Source: Aspergillus flavus
Lineage: Eukaryota > Ascomycota > Eurotiomycetes > Eurotiales > Aspergillaceae
Length of the DNA: 64,000 nucleotides
Assembly (NCBI RefSeq): GCF_009017415.1
Contig: NC_092409.1
Coordinates: 3,410,001 to 3,474,000 of the forward strand
Direction: 5' to 3'
Made by a program: the position numbers and the translations under genes. Positions within the stretch are counted from its first letter, which is position 1, and every line of letters begins with the position of its first letter. Shown here piece by piece: positions 9,823 to 21,533 of this stretch. A model generated the notes under the pieces. It had not been told where the DNA came from and did not search any database. It worked only from the letters and a program-made list of their open reading frames with translations.

Positions 9823-11722
9823 ATGTCGAATTCTACCCCCAGCTACTCAGCCATTGCCCAGCGTAAACAAGCACACCTTGAATCGCAAATCCCAGCAGAA
9901 TGGAAACTTTCCGCTTCTCAGATACCCTCGGGAATGCTCTCCCTGGAGGATTCGATTACCAACGCGAAGCAGTATCAGCGGGTGAATGTGATGGATGTCC
10001 CCCGAACATGCGGCTTACTCACAAATAAAGAATTGGAAATTACGGAGAACTGGGATATTCGGGGTCTCTTGCGAGTCATTGCGGAGAAACGGTACACAGC
10101 GGAAGATGTGGTCGGAGCTTTTTGTAAGGTATTCTCCCCATTGTTTCTCCTTTTCTTCTTCATGTAGTCTTTTTTAGTTTTACAGTTGGGGTCTATAATG
10201 ATAGTAACATCGTCAGCGCGCGGCAATCGCTCACCAAGTCACCCGCTGCTTGAGCGAACCGCTTTTCGACCGTGCCCTGCAACGGGCCAAAGCCCTCGAC
10301 CTCCATCTCCAGAAGAGCGGGAAGCCAATCGGCCCCTTACATGGTCTACCAGTATCCGTCAAAGACTCTTTCCATGTGAAAGGCGTCGACTCGACCACCG
10401 GCATAGTTGGTCTGGCATTCAAACCCGCCACGCAGAACTCGCCTCTAGTAGATCTCCTCGAATCCCTAGGCGCCGTGATCATCGGCAAGACCAATGTGCC
10501 CCAGACAATGGGTGCACTGGACAGCTGCAACTACCTCTTCGGCCGGACACTGAACCCGCTTAACCGCCAGTGGACAGTGGGAGGCAGCACAGGCGGCGAA
10601 GGCGCGTTGATCGCCATGCGTGGATCCATGGTCGGGTTTGGCACGGATATCGGCGGCAGTATCCGTGTTCCGGCGATGTGTAACGGGATCTACGGGTTCA
10701 AGCCCAGTGTAGGTCGCGTTCCCTTCGGCGGCCAGGAAGGGGGCCAAATGCCCGGCAAAGGAAGGGTGTCTCTGCAAGCGGTTGCTGGTCCCCTGGCGCG
10801 GTCGGTGGCTGATCTAGGTGCTATCATGGAGGAGGTCGTGCCTCGCGCTGAGCTGTTCGGGGAGGATTGTATTCCTGGTCGGTGGCATGGGGAATTTCCT
10901 TTCCGGTTACCCGAGACGCAGGGCCGGAATGTCACTATCGGTGTACTTCGATCGGATGGTATCGTTGAGCCTTTGCCTCCTATCGCCAAAGTATTAGATG
11001 AGGTGGCCCAGACATTGCGGAAGACGCCTGGCGTTGAGGTGGTCGAGATTCCCGTGCCGGCGGCGTTGACCAAATGCCAGGGTCTGGCAGGTCGATTGAT
11101 GGGTGTGGACGGGGGAAACGCCATGATGGACTTGCTAGAGAGTACAGGGGAACCGCTGATTCCCTGGCTGCAGGGCCGTATGAAGCGGGGACGGGAATTG
11201 ACGCTCTCGCAGCTGGGCCAGTTACAGGCCCAGCGGTCAATCGTCGAACGGGAGCTACTGAAGATGTGGACCCTCAATAGTGGAACCGGGCGTCGCATTG
11301 ATGCGATTATCCACCCTGTGGCTCCGCACCCAGTTCCTGAGATGGACCGCTATAATGCTGTGGGATACACGTCTAGTTTTGTCTTGCTGGATTATCCTGC
11401 GGGCACTATTCCAGTACGTCCATTCAGGGAGTCCGATCTGGAGAGCGGAAAGGAAATGGATGCCCCTGTGTTGGGAAGCTGGGATAAAGCTAATCGACAG
11501 TTGTGTATGTTTCTCTATCCATTACCCTTGATTATCTTCCTTCTAACGCTGATCCAAACAGGGAACGAGAAAACGGTTGATCGCCGGGTATATCTGGGCT
11601 CACCGCTGAGTATCCAGGTCGTGACGCCCAAGCAACATGACTATGAGCTGTTCCGGGCTATGAAAATCATTGATAGGGCTGTCAGGGTACCAGATACAAA
11701 GAAGACAGCAGCCAAGCTATAG
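9823..11722 (+). CDS. Amidase (amidase-signature family, acetamidase-like)
   Basis: Hydrolyses an amide to acid plus ammonia in the Ser-cisSer-Lys mechanism of the amidase-signature family. Exons are 9823-10128, 10217-11504 and 11562-11722, giving 584 aa, close to fungal AmdS-type enzymes. Catalytic Lys lies in GLPVSVKDSFHVKG, the cis-Ser in GGSTGGEGAL and the nucleophile Ser in GTDIGGSIRVPA. The last intron is 57 nt, a multiple of three without a stop, so the frame reads through. I removed it because it has GTATGT and ACAG ends and its removal restores the family motif NRQLWNEKTVD. Same strand as the FAD/Rieske gene and convergent with the SDR gene. With the nitrilase 6 kb upstream it suggests a nitrile/amide nitrogen-release function (inference). 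Confidence 0.92.
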
Positions 11723-11848
11723 AGCTAGCTTTAGACATATCCATATGTTCAATACTTCCATACATAAGGAGAAACCAAGTACAACACTATATACGTTCAC
11801 AAAGTATAACGATAGCGCATGACACGCTACCGATTATCTAGATGGGAT

Positions 11849-12871
11849 TTAAAGCTTTCCCTTCAAGTGACTTCCACCATCCGTCGTAATAACCGCTCCA
11901 TTCAAATGACTAGAAGCCCGACTTCCGAGGAACACCACCAGACCCGCAATATCCTCAGGTCTGCCCAGTCTCTTGTTCGGAGAATAATCCTCGAGCGCCT
12001 TCAACCCGCCCTGCAGACTAATCAGGCCATCAGCCATCTTCGACGGGAAGAAGCCAGGAGCAATCGCATTGCACAGGATATGTCTGGGACCCAAATCGAC
12101 AGCCAAATTCTTAGTCAAATGAATGACAGCCGCCTTAGAAGCAGAATAGCTAAAAGTAGCATTCTCCCCAAGACTACCGACCCCCAGACCAGCAACAGAG
12201 CCAGTAACAATGACTCTGGAGGGTTCATCCCGCGTAGCCTTGACCGTAAGCAAAGGCGCAAACCTATCAACCAACCCTCATTAGCACTCTCCACTTCAAC
12301 CACACCAACCCAAAGGACACCACAAAACAAAAGGAAAAAAGAAAACTCACTTCTGCACCAAATAAAACACACTCTTCACATTCAAATCCATAACCTTCGA
12401 AAACATCTTCTCAGGATGCGTATCGAACTTCTCCCCCCACGTAGCCCCCGCATTCGCAAACAGAATATCCACATGATCCGTCGTCTTCTTCACCTCCTCA
12501 ACGAGTCTGTCCAGTTCAGAAATCTTCGAGTTATCGGCCGCCACGGAGATGGCCTTCGCGCCGGGTCGCTTGTTGGGCAGGGCATTGAGGGCCGCGACGG
12601 CTTCATCGCAGGCTTGGGCTTTGCGAGAGGTGATGTAGACTTTTGAGCAGCCGGCTTGGAGTAATCTGTTCTCCGGGTTTTGTTAGTGACATGATACTTG
12701 TCTGTATGTGTGTTTGGTAGGTGAAGAGATCTGGGGAATGGGATGGGGTACGGACCCGCTGGCAGCGTGGAGACCTAGACCTCTAGAACCGCCGGTTACG
12801 ACGGCGACTTTGCCCTCCAGAGAGAAGATGGAGCCGAAGTTGTCGAGCTGGACTTGGTCGGCGACGGACAT
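11849..12871 (-). CDS. Short-chain dehydrogenase/reductase (SDR)
   Basis: NAD(P)-dependent oxidoreductase of the classical SDR family, 281 aa. Minus-strand exons are 12871-12756, 12665-12351 and 12263-11849, with 90-nt and 87-nt introns. The cofactor motif TGGSRGLG is at about residue 26, the structural NAG motif is in LFANAGA, and the active site YSASK lies in exon 3. The sequence resembles RhlG-type 3-oxoacyl-reductase-like fungal SDRs, but the substrate is unknown. Stop codon is about 125 bp from the convergent amidase stop, and the gene closes the accessory block. Confidence is high for the family and low for the specific function. Confidence 0.9.
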
Positions 12872-14080
12872 TTTGGTGGTTGAATGATATATTAGGATAA
12901 TGTTATGGGTCTGGGATGTGATGGTATGGAACTGAAGAGGGATTGGGAGGGATTGAGCTTGAAGTCATGGTGGAGGTGATTTGGGGTACTCCGGAGTACA
13001 TTCAAGATACCGAGGTCGTTCGGGCCAGCCGTTGGGATTCCCCCCGCAAAAGTGGTTTTATGTACTCCGTACTCGGTTGATTATTAATCGGGTCTGCATT
13101 AACTTAATTAGCTATGTTCTTTGTTGAATTAGCCCTAACTCTGGGTAGAGTGTGGTTTTTATAGTGACATGATGGTGGAGGAAGGATTTCTTAATTACTA
13201 GGGCAGGGTTATTATGTGGAGTTTAGCTCATTTAGGATTCTTGATGGAAGGTTCTTATCTCCTTGTCAATATGGTATCACTCTCATATATTCTTGAACTA
13301 TATCTTCTTGAATTCCTCGGCTCTCCTGGTCAGTTCATGTTCAGTACCGTAGATAGATTAAATTCTGGTCGATCGTTTCTACTCCTTCATCTTCAGTCCA
13401 TTCAGTTCCCTAGGTTGTTGGTCTACCTTCCATATCCCCGGCTGTTGTGGGTTGCGTCATGTAGATGAAGGGAGCTAGCCCAGATGATAATATCAGAGTT
13501 CTACAGAGTACCATGCTAAGCCTGGGGATTTACTGGTTAACATTTGCCAGTGACTTGTAGAAATCGGAAGTACTTGGCTCCATGAACCCCACATTTTGAA
13601 AAACAATGGCATCAACAAATTGTCTGTGCATTATACATAGTATAGTTCTTGTGGGGCTATAGTACTTGCTGGTACTTCATGACTGACAGGCTGTACAGCG
13701 CCTAATAAACCCAGCAGAACGCATCATAGACAGATTTATCTACGCATATACCAGCTAACATAGCCTATTTGTAATCCTTGTAATCCACACTCACCTACGA
13801 ATCACATAGACGAAAGGAAGAATGTGCTCAATCGTGCGCCAAAGGTCCCCCGAATCCCCTCAAACTCGCTCATAGTCACATCCCGCCAACATGATTGGTC
13901 CAATGAAGGTACCTTGGGGGTCCTCAGCATCCATTCCAGGCTTATATTCTCCCTCGCCATAATCATGACCAGAACTTCCTCACAACCCCTCTTCTCCCTC
14001 GTCCTCGTCCTCGCATCTCACCTCTCCAACTACACATATACTCAAAACCCTCAACCAGAATACCAATTAAACCACCCATA
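12872..14080. other. Intergenic, 1.2 kb, no gene seen
   Basis: Separates the divergently arranged SDR and superoxide dismutase genes. Short plus-strand frames such as 13214-13468 are hydrophobic but lack a Kozak context, splice partners or family motifs. I regard it as regulatory or spacer DNA. Confidence 0.45.
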
Positions 14081-14840
14081 ATGGCCACCACATTCTCCCT
14101 CCCACCTCTCCCCTACGCCTACGATGTAACCCACCCTATCTCATCCCCGATACAAGAAAAACAAACCCAACTAACCAGTACCCTAGGCCCTAGAACCCGT
14201 CATCTGCAAACAAATCATGGAAATCCACCACCAAAAACACCACCAAACCTATATCACCAACCTCAACGCCGCCCTCTCCGCCCAATCCACCGCCCTCGCC
14301 GCAAACAACATCCCCCAGCTCATCAACCTCCAGCAAAAGATCAAGTTCAACGGCGGTGGCCACATCAACCACTCCCTCTTCTGGAAGAACCTGGCCCCCC
14401 ACGCCTCCCCCGAGACGAACATCGACCAGGCCGCCCCCGTCCTGAAGGCGGCCATCGAGGCCCAGTACGGGTCTGTCGAGAAGTTCAAGGAGGCGTTTGG
14501 GGCTACACTTTTGGGGTTGCAGGGGAGTGGATGGGGTTGGTTGGTGGCTAATGGACCGGGGGGCAAGTTGGAGATTGTTTCGACGAAGGATCAGGATCCG
14601 GTTACGGATAAGGTGCCGGTTTTTGGGGTGGATATGTGGGAACATGCTTATTATTTGCAGGTGAGTTCTTTTCTTTGTTTTCGTTGTGATTTGGGGTTTT
14701 GGTGTGGTTGGCTGACTGCGTTTTAGTACTTCAATAACAAGGCCTCGTATGTGGAGGGCATCTGGAAGGTCCTCAACTGGCGCACTGCGGAGGACAGATT
14801 CAAGAATGGGGTGGAGGGCTCTGCGCTTTTGAAGCTGTAG
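14081..14840 (+). CDS. Manganese superoxide dismutase, no clear targeting peptide
   Basis: Dismutates superoxide to oxygen and hydrogen peroxide. Exons are 14081-14125, 14187-14660 and 14727-14840, giving 210 aa, the usual size for the mature enzyme. The metal ligands are visible: His in MEIHHQKHHQTY, His in GGGHINHSLFW, and Asp/His in DMWEHAYYLQY. Gln in LLGLQGSGWGW favours Mn over Fe. The protein starts directly with the catalytic domain (MATTFSLPPLPYAYD), so a cytosolic location is likely; Aspergillus also has a mitochondrial paralogue with a presequence. The first coding exon is only 45 nt. The final exon, YFNNKASYVEGIWKVLNW, completes the fold. Confidence 0.94.
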
Positions 14841-15035
14841 ATCAGTCGAAGTCTGAGTCTTTCTGCTTAGCAAGTAGACAAACATAAATATGAATATGCA
14901 TAAATAAAACCACATAACCACGATTCCCGAATTAAGTTACCATATAACCCAGCCCAAAACACCATACAAAAACACACAATCCCCCAACACCAATACTAGA
15001 ACCCAATCCAGTCCAAACACCCATAAAGAAAGACC

Positions 15036-15531
15036 TCAATCATACCCCACAATCCCCATCCCAACCCCAACAGACGACTGTCCCTCCACCAACACCGTAA
15101 CCTGCCGTCCAACAATCCCCGTCTCCGAAACCCCCAGATCCAGTCTCTCCGGTAACTCAAACTCCATCTCATCATTCCCCTTCCCACCAGGCTGTAACCG
15201 GAACTGATGAAGCGGTTCAATCATACGCGCCGATGTGAGATCTCCATATCGTCTACAATCAATGTCAGTATAAGTATTCTATCCTACCAAAGTAACAGGT
15301 AGTTAGAAAGGGAAGGGAAAAGAAAGAAACATACTCAATCCGCAAATCAATCCCCCTACACCCCCTGAACACATCAAAAGTGCTTGCATCCTCAATCCGA
15401 AAGACAGCTTTCGTCCCGGCGTCTGGCATTTCCCGGAAGAAGAGGGAATAGGGAGTCATGGATTTTGTGTTGGCGGAGGGGAACATCACGGCGATGCGGT
15501 GGCCGGTGCTGGGGCGGGCGATTCCGCACAT
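15036..15531 (-). CDS. Small uncharacterised protein
   Basis: Exons on the minus strand are 15531-15335 and 15252-15036, joined by an 82-nt intron with GTATGT donor and TTGTAG acceptor, giving 137 aa. It starts MCGIARPSTGHRIAVMFPSA and ends GVGMGIVGYD. Nothing in it matches a family I recognise: no signal peptide, membrane segment or zinc ligands. Mixed charged and beta-prone segments suggest a folded globular domain. Clean intron phase and coding character support a real gene. The gene is convergent with the superoxide dismutase. Confidence 0.6.
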
Positions 15532-16377
15532 CTTTCTTTAGGGTTTTTGGTGGTGTTTGTATAGATTGGTAGATGGATAGTGGTTTGTATAGTAGATGGG
15601 ATAGATATGTCTGAAGAACAAATGTATTTATTTTCTTTTGAATAGAGGTGATGAGATGATATGATAATTCTCACTCTACTACTACAATTTCCTTCTATTT
15701 AAATATTAATTAACTCTGTACAGTCCCCAAGGTGTAGTCCCAAAGGTGCTCAAATCTGCGCAAATCCGCGACGGATAATGTGGGGCGCCCTATCTGGCCG
15801 ATCACGACCACTTGTTTTTCGGGTTCTGGTAGATTGTCGGAGTGGGTTTGAGGGGATTGTTTGTATTATTGGTTTAATTTATTGTTTTTTGATTTATTGT
15901 ATGGTTAGAATTAATTGAATAAAGGGTGGTTGGCTCCAGGGGTAGTGTGGTATATTTTGGGGGCCCTTGGGTATAGGATGAAATACCGGTGCATGTATAC
16001 AATGAGCGCGAAGGCGATCAATGCTAGAAAACAAAGGTTTTGCTATGGAGACCGAAGAATGACTTATTTTAAATACATACACTTGCATTGTTTGAATTTC
16101 ATTGTCATGAAACTTCAACTGCCTATAATAATACCCTCTTTCCGTACTAGTCCACAGTGATTGTTGAATCAGTGGCCACGGTTTGTCTGGAATTCTGCAT
16201 CCTATATCCAAGGTGCGGAAAGGTGCATAACAACACAAGCATGTTCATGAAAACGAGACAACGTCATGTAGATTAAATGGCATAAGTACGAAACTCCTTT
16301 CTGAACATGTTGAAAAAATATAACGTAAACTTAATGATTATTTATATCAATACCCGATAGTACACTGCTATATACAA
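15532..16377. other. Intergenic, 850 bp, no gene seen
   Basis: AT-rich spacer between the small unknown gene and the 3' end of the GH47 gene. Short frames here show no motif. Confidence 0.45.
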
Positions 16378-18016
16378 CTACGCCGCCACCCTAACAGGGT
16401 GAGCCTCGGTGTTATAGACAAACTTGTTGCCCTTGCCGCGCTGGACTTGCCACTCGTTATCTGCTTCCGTTAGATTGATGTCTTTTTTATTCAGTTCATG
16501 GCGAAACTTACCCGGAGCAAAGGTCAGGTACACGTATTTCAATACCTCTGCAAAGAGGAAGCTCTCCTGGTTGTCATACCGGCCTCCACCGTTGGCAGCG
16601 TTGACGTTGGTCAAGCCCGCAAACCCAGAGTCGGTGCGGCAGTACTTGTTGATATTGACAAACGCATTCCATACCCACTCACGGTACTGATGTTCTGTTA
16701 GCGCAAACTCAAAAAAAGGTTACGAGTTCCAAGGTACATACAATTTCCTGGCCAGTAATACGCCAGGCGTAGTAGAAACTCTCAATCACCTCCGGACGAA
16801 GAATATAAGCGCCACTGCTAATATAGAAGCCAGCACGCTCATACAGCTCTTTCTGGTCCGATGGCACATTCTTGGGATCCCATCCGAAACTCTCGGGTCC
16901 GATTCCAGTCAGGGTTTGATTATAAGTCTCGTGGCACCCCTTCACCAAGTCTAGGCCAAATTGGATAAAGTCGTCGCGATCCAGGACGGTTCCACCAAGC
17001 AAGAAGCTGCCACCGTCAAAGCAAGTAAGATGCTGGGAGCTCAAACCATACTGGCCATCGTTGTATGACGCCAGGAAAGTCAGGTCCGGGCGTTTTTCCG
17101 GGTGTGACGCCAAATGTTTGATGCTAGATTCCGCCGCCTTCACCCAGCGATCTCCATAAGTGCTGAACCTCTTAGGGTCATACACGTACATCTTGATAAG
17201 GTATTCATAGAAAGAGTCGTCGCCTCCATTCCAGCTCACCTGTCCGTCGGCGAAAGCTCCGTTTGAGATGTTGATATGGCTTCCGACCAATCCTTCAAAC
17301 GGCTCTGCACTCTTTGGTGAGGGGTTTAGCAGATAATCCTCTGCCTTCTGGCTGAGCTGAGCATACTCCGTATCACCAGTCAGGTCTGAGAGCCGGGTCC
17401 ATTCGAGAACCAATGTACCCGTCACGGCCAATCCGTTGGTTGTTGCACCGTCATTTCCGTGTGAAGTAATGTTGATGTTGTTGTAGGGGATTCCACTGGG
17501 AGTATCGAAAGCAAACTTGAGGACGTCCGCCAGGTTTTGCGACTGATCCAAAAGGGTCTTAACCTTCGCTTGGTCCTTGACGAGGTTCGAGGCCGGACCC
17601 TTCAACAGGTCATAGCCAGACAGCATGCCACCCAGGTACCGGATCGTCGTCTCAAACAGGCTCACTTGATCATCGGTTTTCGAGTAGTCAATTGTGGCAA
17701 TATGATCCAAGATCTGGTTGACGATGGTTTCATTACCCATAATGACGGCCGTCGATAGTGCATCCACGGCGGACGCACCCCAGCCGTTCCGCGAATCGCC
17801 GACACCGTTCGAGATGGGGTGGAGCTCATCATGTGGGTAAGCATATTGCATGTAACCATCCCAAGCATGTACGAAAGCTTCCTTCACGGCATTTGCACGG
17901 GATTCGCTGGAGTTACTCCGTGCAACGCGCTGTTCAAACTTGAACTGAGGATATGCTAGAGAAGGAGTGACAAGGCTCAAAGCCGTGAGAGGCAATGAGA
18001 GCGATGAAAAATGCAT
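16378..18016 (-). CDS. mns1B: Secreted class I alpha-1,2-mannosidase (GH47)
   Basis: Trims alpha-1,2-linked mannose from Man9-type N-glycans. Minus-strand exons are 18016-16742, 16686-16512 and 16460-16378, giving 510 aa, the length of the secreted Aspergillus enzymes (msdS/mns1B). Residues 1-21 ([21 protein letters not shown]) are a signal peptide. Family blocks include [20 protein letters not shown], the acidic [27 protein letters not shown] with its conserved disulfide cysteine, and [18 protein letters not shown]. The C-terminus FNTEAHPV-like motif reads [12 protein letters not shown]. The second intron is 51 nt and in frame, but splicing it out replaces an unrelated Lys-rich segment by the expected FAPDNEWQVQ joint. 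Several N-x-S/T sites are present. Confidence 0.95.
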
Positions 18017-19173
18017 TATGAAAGTAAAAAAACTATAGGGATTGTAGATTATTAAGAATTATCTCCGTATGGATAAAAGGAATGACAGCCTAATCAGGTA
18101 GGCGGACTTTTCTAGAGATATATACTTTATGTATGGTCGAATTGACAAAAGAGTGTAATCACTTCGACATGGGAACGAATGTAAAAGAGTGACAAGGAGG
18201 GTGTGTGAAGAGGAAGAAAGGAGGAGAGAAGGAGAGGAGTTCCTGTGTCGCGTGGAGAGGCGAATGATCATATTTTTAAATTACAGATTGGTATGGAGAA
18301 TCAGCCGACCCTTTTGGGTAAGTCATGGGTGCGATCATCCCTCATTTGCCGTAACTACTACTTTTGGCCGCCAAATCAACAGGTTAGAGTTCCAGGACTA
18401 TGTTCGGTTACAGGAACCATCGCCTGTTCGGGCGAACTAAACCAGATCGATCCAGGTCCGTGCCGATCCGGGGTCCATGATTGGATCAATCGCGTGGATG
18501 TTATGCAGGGGAAATACTCTCAATTGTGGCCGAAAGAATGCAGAGACTAAGGAGTTATTTTCACTGAATATAATGAAGATGGTTCTACGAAGTATGTAGT
18601 ACTTCATTAAAGGCTACTCTGTGTATAAATCGATCGACTTATATATTAATCCTATCACCCTTTGTTCTTCAATACTACTGTACCTGAGGTATCATCTGTT
18701 CGAGTCACGCTCCACCGACGGCAGGTGACTCGTACCTGAGGAATCAGGCAGCACATCATTCCTGAAGTCCAGACGGCCAAGATTAAACTGCGGGGTCACT
18801 CGACAATTAAGATCGAGATGCTTCAAGTCACATCGGTACGGAATATATGTGGTGACATGAATTAGTATACTACTGTGTATCCGTATGGACTAGTACCTTC
18901 ATGGTACGATCCTAGTGGATATATCCGAGTGCCTGTGGAGATTCGACCCGCTCGGTTTATAAATACTTCATCCTCCGGTTAGCTTCTCCGTATAACACCC
19001 TTTATCAATATCTGTGAGTTGCTAATGATACTATCAGTTATTTAACAATTAAAAGATTCGGATGGCAGTATATCACGGGGTTTCAAGATGCTCTCTGGTT
19101 ATAGTCGTCCGAAATCCAGCGATTTATCATCTGAAAGGCGGGCGTGACACACATCCGACGGTCGCGCGACTAG
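18017..19173. other. Gene-poor DNA upstream of the GH47 gene
   Basis: Contains the GH47 promoter and then non-coding sequence. At 18680-18746 a 15-bp near-direct repeat (gtacctgaggWatca) flanks an 8-bp inverted repeat, cgagtcac/gtgactcg, at 18701-18708 and 18725-18732. No intact gene was found. Confidence 0.45.
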
Positions 19174-19870
19174 TTGACTAGTGTGGAAGGTCCCCTACAC
19201 TCCAAGAATCTCAATGAGGTCAATGCGCCCATCAACGGATGCACAGGGCTCAAAATAATACTTGCCGAGTCCGGTCCCTCATTTATGGAGTCGGTTCGAA
19301 TTATGGCTCTCGCGAAAATTGGACAAAAGAAGCATATCACCTGGATGACTTATGAGCGCTTGGAAAACCTTTGGTCCAAACCGCGTCACTTGAAGAGCAT
19401 GGCCCTTTCGAGGACATATGGAGAAGATAAGAGAAAGAAGAGTCCAGAATAATCCTACAATCAGCGGTAACTACGTGGGATACAGTTTCGTCGATCTTCG
19501 TAAGTGCCTGTCTACCCCGTACAACGAGCCTGACGCAAAGGGCGCCGTCTACCACACAGGCATCTTCTTAGCGTGGATCTGGCCGCTAGCCATGACTTTG
19601 CCTCTCTTGCGGCGGCGTTCACTCAGAGATCCAAGTGGGATTTAAGCCGCGAGGAACCCCGGAACATGTTTACCTTCCTGGCCAAGTATGTATGCAGAAT
19701 CCTAGAGTTGATAGGAGCGACACCACCCGGTCCATTGAAGGTGCCGGCGCATCCTGAGTTGAGCTCGATCGGAGTTGCCAACTATGATCTCCCGGCCAAG
19801 TACGAGGGCACCGCGAGGAGCTTGAACTGCAGGACGGGTGGATCGCGGTGAAATATAAAATCGCATAGTA
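19174..19870 (+). pseudogene. Decayed coding relic, possibly acyltransferase/condensation-like
   Basis: Three overlapping plus-strand frames carry protein-like sequence that can be chained only through frame changes. They run from 19174, then through a segment containing YVGYSFVDLRKCLSTPYNEP, then through DLAASHDFASLAAAFTQRSK, and end near 19860 with a short tail reading DGWIAVKYK in a third frame. No ATG-to-stop model with good splice sites joins them. The order of motifs is vaguely reminiscent of the C-terminal half of fungal CoA-dependent acyltransferases of the condensation-domain type, but I cannot confirm this. The N-terminal HHxxxDG half is not visible upstream. A gene with poorly recognisable introns is the alternative. 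Confidence 0.3.
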
Positions 19871-21521
19871 CTCACCAACGTATGTTCATGGATAGACAGA
19901 TGCAGTTTGCAGCCAGCCAGAACGAGCCGCCCTACGAGGGGCTTGCGATGACATTCCCGGACAGCTTGCTGCTGACTCTGATGCGGGAACTAAGGGTAAA
20001 CTAGGTAGTTTGGCCTAGTTCCATCAGGATACTACTTATATTGCTACATGTAAGCAAATGCTCCACTGCTATAAGCTTAAGAAGCCAACGTATGCAGGAT
20101 AGTAAACATCCGTCCTGTTGAGCAATGCTATAGATACTTTGAACAGCTTGCGAATGGCGTGGTGAACTGGGGTGACAACTGGGATCGACGTTATAATGGA
20201 CTAATCCATGATAATATATATAGTTTTCACCTCAGGCCCTCATTGCGTATAGCATCTTCAACATTTATTCTCAGGGCATCAAGAGGCCCGAAGCTAACTA
20301 CTCAAAGAGTGCTGGAAAGGACATGCGTAGATATAGGTTGAGACGTGGTGATCGCTTTGGTCTGCCCTATCAGCACGAATTATATCTTCTATAATAGCAT
20401 TCTAGGCCTGGGCTCTCATCGAGGAATTGTATCATGCCCTTGCCCTTGGTAGATAGCAGGAGGTTTATAGATTAGTTGGCATGACGAGGGTTCTAATTTT
20501 GTGCTTCAGAGTTATATCTAAAAGACTTTGAGAGGACCTGGAGTAGCTCATTAATATGGTGAGAGTATAGTACTGATAGAAGTTGAGAATCCAGTTTGGG
20601 ATGGATCCTGGGCACAGTGAATGGGGTAGTGAACGATAATGCGACAGAGCGAATGGGAAAGAGAGAGTGGATGAATGTCAAATATGTCTATTCTACTAGA
20701 CAGTAGTATACATCTGTAGAAAGTCTTCTTGATTGAATTTTCCATATTTTGTGTAAATATTTCGTAAATGAATGACTTGGACTCATTCAGAGTATTAGGG
20801 TTCTGCCACAGACATTTTAAGTTATGGTGGTTTGTCCCTTACCTTGGTTTGTGTAAGAGAAATGTACTTAAAATAGGATCTAGACTTGAGGTAATATTCA
20901 CTGCATCCTGGTAGTATCCCGTGTGTTACAGATAAGTGACCCAATTATGACTTGTTGGTGATCTTTCTTTATATGTGTTGTACTATATGCTACATACTAT
21001 TACTTTATGACTATAAAATCTCGGCAATTGTATTGGTTTAGGGTCCATCTAACCAGGGTCTCCGCCAATCAGGCCATACTTTTTAGGTAAAACACATCTC
21101 CGATGTCAACTACTTACTATACTATGGTTTCATCGAGCCAACAGAGTCCATGAAGTTCTTTTGTTGGTGTCACCAAGGTAGAGAAAGTAAACAAATGAAG
21201 TTCTCTGAATTCAGTAATGTTTGACCCAAGTGTAAACCAATTCTTTGTTCCTGAATTTCCAGGCCCCGATGACCGCCGAATTGTCCGATTGCGGGGCCGA
21301 AAGGAATTTCTTTTTCGATGGCGATGAATCATCCCGCAATCAACTTGACTGACTCCCCATTCCTTCTCCCCCAAGGCACCGGGCCTTTTTGAAATCTTAA
21401 TTTCTATTTCAATTCCTTCAGAGCTCCATACTCAATCAGTCAATCAACTCTCTTGACTTGTCCTATCTCCAACACCTCCCCCTCCGCGTCACCCCTCCTG
21501 CCCCTCTCTCTCTCCCCTCAT
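19871..21521. other. Gene-poor DNA and promoter of the histidine biosynthesis gene
   Basis: No intact ORF with family features was found. The last 150 bp become pyrimidine-rich, as is common in Aspergillus housekeeping promoters. A TGACTC half-site occurs at 21350-21355. Confidence 0.45.
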
Positions 21522-21528
21522 TGAGTCA
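21522..21528 (+). promoter_or_regulatory. Gcn4/CpcA-type element TGAGTCA
   Basis: A perfect TGA(G/C)TCA palindrome lies five bases upstream of the ATG of the trifunctional histidine gene, in a pyrimidine-rich leader. CpcA, the Aspergillus Gcn4 orthologue, activates amino-acid biosynthesis genes through this motif. The site is seen; its use is inferred, and its position so close to the start codon is unusual. Confidence 0.5.
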
Positions 21529-21533
21529 CCACC

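Noticed and set aside
11505..11561. Reading straight through the last amidase intron
   Set aside because: The 57-nt segment is in frame, but it has GTATGT/ACAG ends and breaks the conserved NRQLWNEK motif.
16461..16511. Reading straight through the second GH47 intron
   Set aside because: The 51-nt segment is open but has GTAAGT/GCAG ends and adds a Lys-rich piece foreign to the family.
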